Shown in pieces: positions 56,642 to 64,000 of a stretch of DNA of 64,000 nucleotides (positions within the stretch are counted from its first letter, which is position 1; each line of letters starts with the position of its first letter). The translations under genes were made by a program, and so were the position numbers. A model generated the notes under the pieces. That model was given only the letters and a program-made list of their open reading frames with translations, was not told where the DNA came from and ran no database searches. This stretch comes from Sporosarcina thermotolerans (GTDB lineage: Bacteria > Bacillota > Bacilli > Bacillales_A > Planococcaceae): the NCBI RefSeq assembly GCF_030067815.1, contig NZ_CP125968.1, forward strand, positions 2,472,001 through 2,536,000, in the 5' to 3' direction.

Positions 56642-57415
56642 TTATTGATTTATTTGACCACCATCAACTGTATAAATCGATTGTGTCACATAACTTGCAT
56701 CGTCTGAAAGTAAGAAACTGACCACATTCGCCACTTCTTCTGGTTCACCATAACGACCAATCGGAACGGCTTGAGAAAACGCGTCAATTGCCGCTTGTCC
56801 AGCACCTGGTAATGTGTTTTCTTCAATTTGGCGCATCATACGTGTATTAATAACACCAGGTGCTACCGCGTTTACACGTACTTTATGAGGTGCACCTTCA
56901 AGAGCAGCCACACGGGTAATTCCGATTAACGCATGTTTTGACATGATATAACCAACCATACCAGGAGATGCCATTAAACCAGCACCACTTGCTGTGTTTA
57001 CAATGGAACCAAACCCTTGTTTTTTCATCACTGGTAATACATATTTCAACCCTAAGAACGCCCCTTTAATGTTCACATTATAAACTAAATCAAATGTCTC
57101 AACTGGGTAATCTTCAATTGGTTTTGTTGTTCCTTCGATACCTGCATTATTGAAGAAACAATCAATTTTTCCGTATTTCTCTACCGTTGCATCCACATAT
57201 GCTTTTACTTGTGCTTCATCTGCTACGTTCGCTTGAAGTGCAAGGACACGATCTTCACCTAAACCTAATTCTTTGACTACTTCATTTACTGCATCTAAGT
57301 TTAAATCGATAAGTGCTAATTTTGCACCTTCATCTGCTAATTTTTTTGCTGTTACTTTTCCTATTCCACCTGCAGCACCCGTAATAACAACTACTTTATT
57401 TTCAAATTTACCCAC
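56642..57415 (-). CDS. Short-chain dehydrogenase/reductase
   Basis: A 257-residue classical SDR: TGAAGGIGKVT (cofactor loop), DLNLD after strand 2 (NAD preference), NNAG, catalytic Tyr-x3-Lys in YIMSK, and PGVINTRMM. C-terminal YTVDGGQ. Single gene with a strong ribosome binding site (AAAGGAGG). Substrate unknown. Confidence 0.93.
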   Translation of the reverse strand: MGKFENKVVVITGAAGGIGKVTAKKLADEGAKLALIDLNLDAVNEVVKELGLGEDRVLALQANVADEAQVKAYVDATVEKYGKIDCFFNNAGIEGTTKPIEDYPVETFDLVYNVNIKGAFLGLKYVLPVMKKQGFGSIVNTASGAGLMASPGMVGYIMSKHALIGITRVAALEGAPHKVRVNAVAPGVINTRMMRQIEENTLPGAGQAAIDAFSQAVPIGRYGEPEEVANVVSFLLSDDASYVTQSIYTVDGGQINQ

Positions 57416-57529
57416 TTAAATATCCTCCTTTAAATGTTAAAACATACTTTTTTAGTGTCCCCATTTTCGATTAAACAATCCTAAAGCAAAAAATCGGTAA
57501 TAATTTTGGTTTGGATGAATCTAAATATG

Positions 57530-57640
57530 GTCAAGCCATCCACTTCAAAAACCTGCGAATCGATTATTTCCTGCATGGCTGCTTCCACTTCGGCTGGTGT
57601 CAATCCAACTCGTGTCTCGTCCACTGTTATAACGCTTAAT
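57530..57640 (-). pseudogene. DUF2922 fragment
   Basis: VDETRVGLTPAEVEAAMQEI, then DSQVFEVDGL, near-identical to the 37.6 kb DUF2922 protein. No start, truncated at both ends. Confidence 0.8.
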
Positions 57641-57702
57641 ATGAGCGTTTTAATGGCGTAATCTTTCACTATTCTTATTGAACTAAAGGGTTAGTTGAAG
57701 AA
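57628..57702 (-). repeat. Terminator remnant plus palindromic repeat, copy 14
   Basis: ACGCTTAATATGAGCGTTTT and then TTGAACTAAAGGGTTAGTTG. The block is a worn copy of 38836-38916. It lies next to the DUF2922 fragment. Confidence 0.75.
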
Positions 57703-57726
57703 CGATCATACACATACACTTATCAA

Positions 57727-58155
57727 TTATTCTGCATGTTGTGGTTCAATTCCACTTTCTTCTACCGAATTGCCTAGTACAGTCCACATATCTACTTGCC
57801 GTACCACTGTGTTTTCAACTATATATTCATAAATTACTTTTGGCTCACTATCAAAAATTACATGGAGAGTTATAACAGGTTTTATTTTATAGTCGTCTGT
57901 ATCTGTAATTATCCATGAATCTATTGGATATTTTTCTTCTAAATGACCTTCTAATACTTCTATGGCTTTCCCAGTTTTTTGCTCTATAATCAAAGGTTTA
58001 ATTGCTCCTTGATAGATAACACTACATATTAAAATGATGCCCAATATAGCCCAAACAAACTTCCTAACTTTCTTAGGTAATAGAAAAGTTAACAGACCCA
58101 CTGCAAAAATCCAGCTTGTAATAAAAAATAACTGCATTATGCTGCTTGGTTCCAT
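57727..58155 (-). CDS. Membrane-anchored hypothetical protein, 142 residues
   Basis: Two membrane helices (SIMQLFFITSWIFAVGLLTF; FVWAILGIILICSVIYQG) and a ~85-residue outer domain with LEGHLEEKYPIDSWIIT. No family named. Typical of the single-gene units in this region; repeats flank it on both sides. Confidence 0.7.
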   Translation of the reverse strand: MEPSSIMQLFFITSWIFAVGLLTFLLPKKVRKFVWAILGIILICSVIYQGAIKPLIIEQKTGKAIEVLEGHLEEKYPIDSWIITDTDDYKIKPVITLHVIFDSEPKVIYEYIVENTVVRQVDMWTVLGNSVEESGIEPQHAE

Positions 58156-58227
58156 TTACTACCCATACCCTTTACATATTTTTTATATTTACTACTACCC
58201 CAAAAGAATATAGTTATATTCTTTTTT

Positions 58228-58311
58228 ATACTAAACTGCCTTTTTAGTTGAAGAAAAAAGAGCCGTCTAAGCAGCCCGATCTTTGAGTAAAGCTCCCGTT
58301 AGTTGATTAAG
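58228..58311 (-). repeat. Composite palindromic repeat, copy 15
   Basis: ATACTAAACTGCCTTTTTAG, GAGCCGTCTAAGCAGCCCGA, TTTGAGTAAAGCTCCCGTTA and GTTGATTAAG: the full A+B form, 73 bases upstream of the 142-residue gene. Confidence 0.85.
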
Positions 58312-58341
58312 ATAATGGTGAATTAGAATCCTAAAAACTCG

Positions 58342-58704
58342 CTAGGTATGTCTATCATATTCCATTTCATCTACTGTTTTTTTGAAAGCCAAGATTACTT
58401 CATCTAATTTCCCCGCATATATTACTTCAAAAAAAGAATTAGTATCACTTCTACCTTTACTTGTACATGGATAAACGTAAATAATGTAGTAAAACTTAGT
58501 TGGAGCAATTTCGATAAACCAGTGTGTAGCAAATGGATAATCGATATCATATCCTTCTTGATCAAATCTCAATTTATCTTTCTCACCTATCGGGATAAGA
58601 GCGTAGTCTATGTATCTCGCTCCTTTTCGTTTATGTGTTTGTCGTTCAGCTCGTTTTATTAAATTATATCTATTCCCTATTTTTTTCTTTAATCTTTTGT
58701 TCAT
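58342..58704 (-). CDS. Hypothetical protein, ~120 residues
   Basis: The start is set at ATG 58702-58704 behind GGGGGGG. Basic N-terminus (NKRLKKKIGNRYNLIKRAER), then HWFIEIAPTKFYYIIYVYP. Soluble, no family recognised. Flanked by repeats. Confidence 0.65.
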   Translation of the reverse strand: MNKRLKKKIGNRYNLIKRAERQTHKRKGARYIDYALIPIGEKDKLRFDQEGYDIDYPFATHWFIEIAPTKFYYIIYVYPCTSKGRSDTNSFFEVIYAGKLDEVILAFKKTVDEMEYDRHT

Positions 58705-58733
58705 CATTCCCCCCCATTCATCCGCCTTTTTCA

Positions 58734-58766
58734 TCTTCAATTAAACTGCCGCTTTAGTTGAAGAAG
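58734..58766 (-). repeat. Palindromic repeat, copy 16
   Basis: ATCTTCAATTAAACTGCCGC then TTTAGTTGAAGAAG, 30 bases upstream of the ~120-residue gene. Confidence 0.8.
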
Positions 58767-58780
58767 ACTTACACAAATCC

Positions 58781-59377
58781 TCACTTCTTAAATTCAGCTT
58801 TGAGAAGATAAACTACATCATAGTTTTCTAACTTATTCATATGACCATCTACATCATTATAAAAATCGGTAGTAAGACTTCTCATAGGACCATCACTTAC
58901 ATAGCAGATACTTGCTAATACTACTTCTCCTTCAATTGATTTGTTCTCTTCTTGGAAACTTCCCCATACACTGGACATGCTATCTAAATCGTATGAAGTT
59001 GTATCCAAGCCACTAATCGAACCAGTACTACCATTACCGCTAACTCCAATATTAAATGTAGGTTGTTGTTGATTGGCATTTACTTTTGAAGTCACAAAAA
59101 TGATAGAACCATCACCCTCAACGGGTGTTGTCATAGGGCTTATTTTATTATGAACCATTTCACCAAATTCGTATTTTTCAATCCATGCAGACACTACTTT
59201 ATATTCACTGTCAATATTAAAATCAAAAACAAATGATTTATCCGAGATAGTTGAAAGCAATGCTTTCTCTCTCTCTGTTAATTCAGCAGCAGAAATAATA
59301 TTTGATTTTGAATCGTTATTACTACAAGCACTTAATAGAAATAGTAACAGTGCTACTATCATAAATAGCCTATTCAT
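58781..59377 (-). CDS. Lipoprotein, 198 residues
   Basis: Lipobox LLSAC (Cys18). The mature part begins SNNDSKSNIISAAELTEREK and includes a Ser/Gly-rich stretch (NIGVSGNGSTGSISG). No family. AAGGGGAAATG precedes the start. Its sequence suggests a cell-surface role only. Confidence 0.75.
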   Translation of the reverse strand: MNRLFMIVALLLFLLSACSNNDSKSNIISAAELTEREKALLSTISDKSFVFDFNIDSEYKVVSAWIEKYEFGEMVHNKISPMTTPVEGDGSIIFVTSKVNANQQQPTFNIGVSGNGSTGSISGLDTTSYDLDSMSSVWGSFQEENKSIEGEVVLASICYVSDGPMRSLTTDFYNDVDGHMNKLENYDVVYLLKAEFKK

Positions 59378-59398
59378 TTCATTTCCCCTTTAGCTTTT

Positions 59399-59966
59399 TC
59401 ACGATAAACGAGCATCCAGTAATCCGGTTACCTTCTCTTTCACCGCATCCGACGTAATAAAACAACTAACGATCAAATACTTCCTCTTCCTCTTCCTCTT
59501 TATCTTCAGCACGTATGCAATGCTAACCCCAGGCGTAAAATCAGGATGGTTCGAATGAACTTCCTCGATTTGATACCATTTGATGCTATTTCATGGTACA
59601 AACCGTCCCTCGCAAATTACACCGTCTTCTACGATCGCAAATAGAATTCCAAGCTGGATTAAAAAATAGCAAAGGCACTATAAACATGGCGTAATGATTC
59701 CACCCAATCACTTCGCTGTCATACAAATCATAAATTACCGTAACAATAAAAAGGAGAAACAAGAGACCTAAACCACAAATGCCCCTTAGTAGAATAGCAA
59801 CCACCGGCAGATCCAGTGCTTTTTTCGGTTGTGCCCGCATCGCTTTCAAGTCTTCTTCTGTGACAGGAAATACGACAGCTTGTTTCAATTTACTTTTGAG
59901 CCGATAGAACTTGAAAAGAACATATCCGAAGAGTAACAACAATAATACACACACGATAATTTTCAT
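59399..59966 (-). pseudogene. Membrane protein with PH-like end, frameshift and one stop
   Basis: Two membrane segments (VCVLLLLLFGYVLFKFY; VVAILLRGICGLGLLFLLFI) then PLLFFNPAW. The frame is lost near 59640. The next frame reads ILFAIVEDGVICEGRFVP, then TGA, then NSIKWYQIEEVHSNHPDFTP to 59399. The TGA stands where a Trp (TGG) gives WNSIKW, so one base differs. Full length ~188 residues. Resembles small YcxB-like proteins. Confidence 0.6.
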
Positions 59967-60009
59967 CTGATACTTCCCCCAAGTTCAGAAACCATAATTC
60001 ACACCAATA

Positions 60010-60612
60010 TTATTCGTGAGTTACATGTTCAAGCCGATTCAAAAACCTGACAAGCCGAAGATCCTCTCGTACTTCAAGCAAATGGATACCCGTATCCCCT
60101 GTAGCAAATGCAATATCGCCATGTGGCTGATGAAGAAATGCTTTGAGCAGATTAGAGATCAGCTTGCCATGGGATACAATCGCAATTCGTTTATAGTCCT
60201 GATAATCATGTAGAATCTCCCGAAGGATGCGTTCTGCTCTATAGCGAATATCAAGGACAGATTCTCCGTCCTGTATCGGAATATGTACCGGCCTGCCGCC
60301 TTTAGGCAACGGATACTTAATCGCTGCTTCTGTCCTCGGCATGCCCGCTAAAACCCCATTATTGAATTCCCTCAACTCATCGTAGAACCGTAGTTCACAT
60401 CCGATTGCCTCCTGCAAAATGCCGGCCGTCCCACTTGCCCGCTTTAATGTGCTCGATAAGATCATCTCGGGAGGATATTCTTTTGCAACAAAATCAGCCA
60501 TCCTCCTTGCTTGCTCCTCGCCAACCTCCGTCAATGGGAAGTCCGCTCTTCCTTCATGAACCTCCAAGATGTCCGCCTCTGATTGGCCGTGTCTAATAAT
60601 GAGTATTTCCAA
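60010..60612 (-). CDS. Histidine phosphatase family protein
   Basis: A ~200-residue phosphoglycerate-mutase-like phosphatase: LIIRHGQSEAD with the phospho-His, VHEGRADFPLTEVGEEQARR, SSTLKRASGTA, the ELREFNNG glutamate and the second SHGK histidine. The TTG start at 60610-60612 follows GTGAGGCG; a longer start is possible. Substrate unknown. Confidence 0.88.
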   Translation of the reverse strand: MEILIIRHGQSEADILEVHEGRADFPLTEVGEEQARRMADFVAKEYPPEMILSSTLKRASGTAGILQEAIGCELRFYDELREFNNGVLAGMPRTEAAIKYPLPKGGRPVHIPIQDGESVLDIRYRAERILREILHDYQDYKRIAIVSHGKLISNLLKAFLHQPHGDIAFATGDTGIHLLEVREDLRLVRFLNRLEHVTHE

Positions 60613-60736
60613 TTCGATCGCCTCACTTTTAGTGCTTTCCTGCATCAATTTTACCATAAACCCCCACATCAGATGGGGTAATCTTCAAATTAATCACTCG
60701 ACTCGCATGCTTTTCGACAACCTTTCCCGTTCCTTA

Positions 60737-61264
60737 TCATTTTATTGAATTTGCGATTTGTAGTAATACTTCCTTGGTTACGATGTCCGAGTTTCTTTTA
60801 TCGATAGACAAGATATATTGCCATCCATCTTTTTCGAAAACTAAGAGATTAAAACCTAAGAATACTGTAGTGGTGTAAATTGATTCATTCCCATCTTCCA
60901 ATATATTTTTTTGTTCGATTTGTTCTTCTCTAAATTCCAATCCGTATTCGATTGGTTGAATTAGAATTGAATAATGATTTCGGGGTAACTCTTTGTTAAT
61001 AAAAAATATTTCAAGCTGATCATTTTCATTTCCATTTAAGTCACTCAATCTTCCCAAACTATGAGTAAAAGGGATTGGAGGCAATTGTGTTGGCAGTGCA
61101 ATAGTACGTTTGAAATGAGCTTAACTCTCTTGTAATGTCTTATAAATTTCTTGATAACCACCATCACGGTAAATTTTCTCGAAAGAATCACTATCTGCAC
61201 TGACATCTTCTATAGCGACAAACCAAAATAAGTAAATCGTCATAATAACAAATACATTTCTCAT
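60737..61264 (-). pseudogene. Exported hypothetical protein, one in-frame stop
   Basis: ATG 61262-61264 follows AAGGAGTGAG. The signal (VFVIMTIYLFWFVAIEDVSA) is followed in one frame by a TAA at 61121-61123 and then, still in frame, AHFKRTIALPTQLPPIPFTH to the stop at 60737. Joined ~174 residues. The readable downstream part makes one base change the likely cause. Confidence 0.6.
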
Positions 61265-61343
61265 GAAAATTTCTCACTCCTTTTTTTTTAGTATCCGCAA
61301 AAACTAACCTTTTAACAGAGGTATTTTAACACCATTACACAAT

Positions 61344-61369
61344 AAAAAAACTGCCATAATAGGCAGCCG
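61344..61369 (-). terminator. Terminator after the 61.5 kb fragment
   Basis: CTGCC pairs with GGCAG and is followed by a long T run on the minus strand. Confidence 0.6.
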
Positions 61370-61372
61370 AAT

Positions 61373-61398
61373 CTTCACTAAACCCCGTTAGCTTAGTA
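61373..61398 (-). repeat. Palindromic repeat, copy 17 (worn)
   Basis: CTTCACTAAACCCCGTTAGC then TTAG; the loop is short. Confidence 0.5.
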
Positions 61399-61399
61399 T

Positions 61400-61578
61400 C
61401 TATTTACTCTCAACTTCATCTGGATACACATACATATCAACCTCTATGGTTGTATTCCAAGTAGCTTTGTTATATCGTCTGGATTGAAAATACCACCTTC
61501 ATAAGCAACTATGCCTCTATGGTTTAATTCCCCTTTATTCCCAATTCCAAAATGAGTATAACTATTTGTTTTATCCAT
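61400..61578 (-). pseudogene. Small hypothetical, one frameshift
   Basis: ATG 61576-61578 follows GGTGAAAA. MDKTNSYTHFGIGNKGELNH leads to NPDDI; after one shift the sensible end is NKATWNTTIEVDMYVYPDEV, stop 61400. About 59 residues joined. Confidence 0.5.
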
Positions 61579-61602
61579 TTTTCACCAATTAATTTCATCC
61601 TC

Positions 61603-61668
61603 TTATTGAACTAACCTGCACCGTTAGTTCATTGTGCCCTCAAGCAGCTCAAAGGCACCCGTTAGCCA
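61603..61668 (-). repeat. Composite palindromic repeat, copy 18
   Basis: TCTTATTGAACTAACCTGCA, CCGTTAGTTC and GTGCCCTCAAGCAGCTCAAA, then GGCACCCGTTAG. 25 bases upstream of the small gene. Confidence 0.85.
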
Positions 61669-61671
61669 TCC

Positions 61672-61912
61672 ATGCAGCAAAAAACGCTGCACCACAGAGG
61701 ATGAAAATTGTTTCAGAACGGGTATAGATTTGTATGGCTGGCGATGAAGGTCGATCAACTATGGTGCCATTGAGCCCATCCGTTAGTCTGACTCCAACGA
61801 CCACGGTGCATCACAGACTGTCGCACTCTATACGAGTAGCACTCATGGGAGATTAATCCTACTCTGGTTATTGCACCAGCCTTGCCTTTATTCTGAGAAG
61901 AATGGAGTTGGC
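61672..61912. ncRNA. Candidate structured RNA or element end
   Basis: A GC-richer 240-base stretch with no gene. TGCAGC...GCTGCA makes a hairpin at its left. Further right an outer stem (GGTGCA/TGCACC) encloses GAGTAG/CTACTC. It matches none of tmRNA, RNase P or the riboswitches I know. The 580-base gap 61579-62157 holds only this and two repeats. Confidence 0.4.
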
Positions 61913-62051
61913 TCCTGATTTATCTTCCAACTCAATAAACACAATCTGAAGGCTCAGCCTTTTTTAAAAAAAGCTTTTTCTGGGTCTCTTTTGTTATGCG
62001 ATTTTATAGATTTTGAGCATTTTTTACTTTTCATGGGAGTTGATCAAGATA

Positions 62052-62117
62052 AAAGAGCTGTCTAACCAGTTCAACGAACATTAAGTAAAGCACACGTTCG
62101 TTAGTTTAAGAAGAACA
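62052..62117 (-). repeat. Palindromic repeat, copy 19 (B unit)
   Basis: AAAGAGCTGTCTAACCAGTT, then ACATTAAGTAAAGCACACGT and TCGTTAGTTTAAG. The A unit is missing. Confidence 0.75.
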
Positions 62118-62157
62118 GAGACGATTATTAAACAATCGTGCCTGTTAATGCAAAAAA

Positions 62158-62472
62158 TTAACCCATCCACATCCCCCAAACAAAAAATGAGAACAAAGAG
62201 ATTGGAAGTCCTATAAGGGCACAGATAATAATACACACAATAAGATATTCCTTTTTTAGTTTCAGGAATTTAAATACCAAAAAAGGAGTAACTATATACA
62301 ATCCAATACTAAGGAAAGTTACTATAGTTATAACCGTTGTTAATTCAATTGTCGGGTTACGGTTATTCAAATAATAAGATATATCTTGACCGTATATACC
62401 TAAAATTGTTGCAAATATAAGACTGGTGATTGCACCGATAATCACCAAGGAATTACAAACCACTACCTTCAT
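62158..62472 (-). CDS. Membrane protein, three helices
   Basis: A 104-residue protein with hydrophobic segments at ~9-26, ~45-68 and ~78-100. Arrangement like small DUF-type membrane proteins; no family named. AGAGGGGGATGGGG precedes the start. A repeat lies 71 bases upstream. Confidence 0.7.
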   Translation of the reverse strand: MKVVVCNSLVIIGAITSLIFATILGIYGQDISYYLNNRNPTIELTTVITIVTFLSIGLYIVTPFLVFKFLKLKKEYLIVCIIICALIGLPISLFSFFVWGMWMG

Positions 62473-62542
62473 ATCCCCATCCCCCTCTTGAAAGCACTCC
62501 CAACAATATGGTCCCGATTTTTGAACACAAGTTAAACTACAC

Positions 62543-62574
62543 TCTTCAACTAACCTGCCGCGTTAGTTCAATAA
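62543..62574 (-). repeat. CTAAC/GTTAG palindromic repeat, copy 20
   Basis: TCTTCAACTAACCTGCCGCG then TTAGTTCAATAA. It lies inside the upstream end of a plus-strand reading frame, so that gene's start is probably after it. Confidence 0.85.
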
Positions 62575-62588
62575 ATAGAAAATCGGCA

Positions 62589-62891
62589 ATGATTCAACCA
62601 ATGGAAATGCGAAGAAAAAAACCGAATAATCGGGTGAGAGAATTTTATGATGAAATTGACAAGATCCTTGAAAACATACAGTCGAACGATGGGTTTAACA
62701 AAATGGATAAACTCGTGCTTAAGAAGATATTGAATGACTCAAAGCTTGCATTTCAATTTGGTCATATCGCGGAGCGCGAAAGTAATAAAAATCGGTATAG
62801 AGAATATTTGATGAGCAATGGGACAAGCGGCAATCGGTTCGTCAATCTACTTTTGGATTACCCCAAATTAGGTAAGTACTTTGGTGGATAG
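62589..62891 (+). CDS. Hypothetical protein, ~100 residues
   Basis: The frame is open from 62508, but the repeat covers its first part; the best inner start is ATG 62589. Soluble, charged (REFYDEIDKILENIQSNDGF, LAFQFGHIAERESNKNRYRE). No family. No good ribosome binding site, so the true 5' end may have been replaced by the repeat. Confidence 0.55.
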   Translation: MIQPMEMRRKKPNNRVREFYDEIDKILENIQSNDGFNKMDKLVLKKILNDSKLAFQFGHIAERESNKNRYREYLMSNGTSGNRFVNLLLDYPKLGKYFGG

Positions 62892-62982
62892 TTGAATTTG
62901 GTCATAATTGTGAAGTTGGCAGTAGTGAATGGAAAATATGGTACACTATGTAGGGTAACAAGAAGTAGAAAGGAAGATTTTT

Positions 62983-63534
62983 ATGAATCACTCGGTTGAA
63001 TCGAACAAGCCATTTAAAAAACGTAATTATAAACCCGCCATTATTATTCTTTCAGTTATCTTAATAGGCGTGATCGGTTTATTATCCGGAAAACGAACTA
63101 CTGAAGATTTTGATGCATTTGATGTTACTATCCTGCCAATGATGAATGCCATTTTCAATAGCTTCACTTTCATTTTCTTGGTAGCCGCTTTGATAGCCAT
63201 TAAGAAAAAGAATATAAATGCACACCGGAAATTCATCTATGCTGCATTCTGCACGACAGCATTGTTTCTCGTCACATACGTGACCTATCATTATTTAGCA
63301 GTCTCTACACCATTCGGCGGAGAAGGACTCATTGCTGGAATTTATTATTTTGTTCTGATCACCCATATTATTCTCGCAGCAGCTATCGTACCCCTTGCAT
63401 TGACAAGCGTGGCGAGAGCTTGGAATCGGGAATACGATCGACATCGTCAAATCGTTCGATGGACAATGCCGTTATGGTTGTATGTAAGTTTTACAGGAGT
63501 TCTTGTCTATATTTTGATCTCGCCATATTATTAA
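62983..63534 (+). CDS. DUF420 membrane protein, YozB/CtaM type
   Basis: A 183-residue, five-helix DUF420 protein with the conserved NAHRKF, YVTYHYL, THIILA and RHRQIVRWTMPLWLY histidines. In Bacillus and Staphylococcus CtaM/YozB is needed for activity of the haem-copper oxidase. AGAAAGGAAG precedes the start. Alone here, with its own terminator. Confidence 0.9.
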   Translation: MNHSVESNKPFKKRNYKPAIIILSVILIGVIGLLSGKRTTEDFDAFDVTILPMMNAIFNSFTFIFLVAALIAIKKKNINAHRKFIYAAFCTTALFLVTYVTYHYLAVSTPFGGEGLIAGIYYFVLITHIILAAAIVPLALTSVARAWNREYDRHRQIVRWTMPLWLYVSFTGVLVYILISPYY

Positions 63535-63537
63535 AGT

Positions 63538-63574
63538 CTAAAGGCCGTCCCTTTGAAAGGGACAGCCTTTATTT
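63538..63574 (+). terminator. Terminator of the DUF420 gene
   Basis: AAAGGCCGTCCCTTT and AAAGGGACAGCCTTT pair, then ATTT. Confidence 0.9.
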
Positions 63575-63604
63575 AATGACTGGTTATGTTAATGTAGGGA
63601 GAAA

Positions 63605-63652
63605 GTGCAATTAACCTAAAATGGGGAAAGGAAGCGCCCCTTAGGATTGCAC
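63605..63652. repeat. Long imperfect hairpin
   Basis: GTGCAA/TTGCAC, CCTAA/TTAGG and GGGG/CCCC stack in order around AAAGGAAGCG. No gene or T-run follows; the role is unknown. Confidence 0.5.
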
Positions 63653-63782
63653 AGGAAAAATTAAAAAAAGATGGCAATCGCCACCCCCTTTAATTATTTT
63701 GTGCCACAATCGCGCCCGTTGCGGAAGTTCATTAGCATACGTCTTAAAAAATAACGCACCTGTTAGCTCAATATCATTTAAA

Positions 63783-64000
63783 TTAATTAAATGTTTTCTC
63801 TAATAGAATGCTTTTAAAGGATGATGGCAATTCAATAAAGTTATCATTACCTAAATCCGCCATATTTCCACCCTCATAATAATCAAATTGAAGCAATATG
63901 AGACCGTCTGAACGCCTAATTATTAATTTCATTTCCCTCTTAATAGCACTATTGTTGAATTCATTTCGGGCGACCTTTGCATTCTCTAAGCCATCCTTCA
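63783..64000 (-). CDS. Hypothetical protein, C-terminal part (runs off the right edge)
   Basis: About 72 codons end at the TAA 63783-63785 (...ELPSSFKSILLEKTFN). The visible part is soluble; no family seen. Start lies outside the window. Confidence 0.65.
   Translation of the reverse strand, partial: KDGLENAKVARNEFNNSAIKREMKLIIRRSDGLILLQFDYYEGGNMADLGNDNFIELPSSFKSILLEKTFN

Noticed and set aside
61672-61912. tmRNA, RNase P or a known riboswitch
   Set aside because: None of the conserved cores are present on either strand.
1831-62574. The repeats as a CRISPR array
   Set aside because: They are far apart, vary in length and lie beside genes, with no regular spacers and no cas genes.
38882-62574. 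A chromosomal integron
   Set aside because: No integrase or attI site in the window and the core sites match only partly; kept as a comparison, not a claim.

Overview
The window looks like the chromosome of a low-GC, spore-forming member of the Bacillales, most likely Planococcaceae (Sporosarcina/Psychrobacillus type). The evidence is a splAB spore-photoproduct repair pair, a YvrJ/DUF2922/DUF1659 trio, TTG/GTG starts behind strong GGAGG ribosome binding sites, and lipoproteins with standard lipoboxes. There is no rRNA, tRNA, CRISPR array or intact prophage. Genus assignment is inference only.

Layout. 0-1.1 kb: a signal-peptide protein running off the left edge, a tail-collar gene fragment and an IS110 transposase fragment. 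1.2-9.3 kb: small single accessory genes on the minus strand (GrpB, ParB-like, serine hydrolase, YwqG, lipoprotein, HAD, DinB), a stand-alone rpmJ and a small Asn-rich protein. 9.4-11.9 kb: a UV-repair locus, splA-splB divergent from uvsE. 12-20.9 kb: threonine dehydratase, M3 peptidase, a TnpB element with its omega-RNA end, GNAT, APH(3')-like kinase, HAD, TPR and FG-GAP genes. 21-27.7 kb: an unusual dipeptide-type ABC system with a binding protein that reads as a circular permutation, two permeases with long N-terminal extensions and a fused double ATPase. 28-30.6 kb: a polar amino-acid ABC transporter. 30.7-36.3 kb: a quinone/aromatic-stress operon (MarR, ring-cleaving dioxygenase, luciferase-like monooxygenase, FMN reductase) next to a YceI-PAS-GGDEF-EAL reading frame. 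36.4-38.7 kb: Rpn nuclease, the YvrJ/DUF2922/DUF1659 trio and a LexA-box-like locus. 38.9-48.3 kb: single accessory genes again, an ECF sigma/anti-sigma pair and lipoproteins. 48.8-55.4 kb: a signalling operon with CheR, a 1084-residue hybrid kinase and a REC-PAS-GGDEF-EAL-LuxR protein. 55.9-63.5 kb: a decayed duplicate of the 38 kb locus, an SDR, more accessory genes, a structured non-coding stretch and a DUF420/CtaM gene.

Two features run through the whole window. First, about twenty copies of a short palindrome (CTAAC...GTTAG core), all in one orientation, sit mostly 25-95 bases upstream of single accessory genes at 1.8-5.1 kb and 38.8-62.6 kb. They are absent from 5.2-38.8 kb, so the arrays look like gene-plus-repeat units. 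Second, about 25 otherwise well-preserved genes are broken by a single-base shift or one stop, often at a homopolymer run. This is more like uncorrected sequencing indels than real decay, so those genes are annotated over their full length as broken copies.
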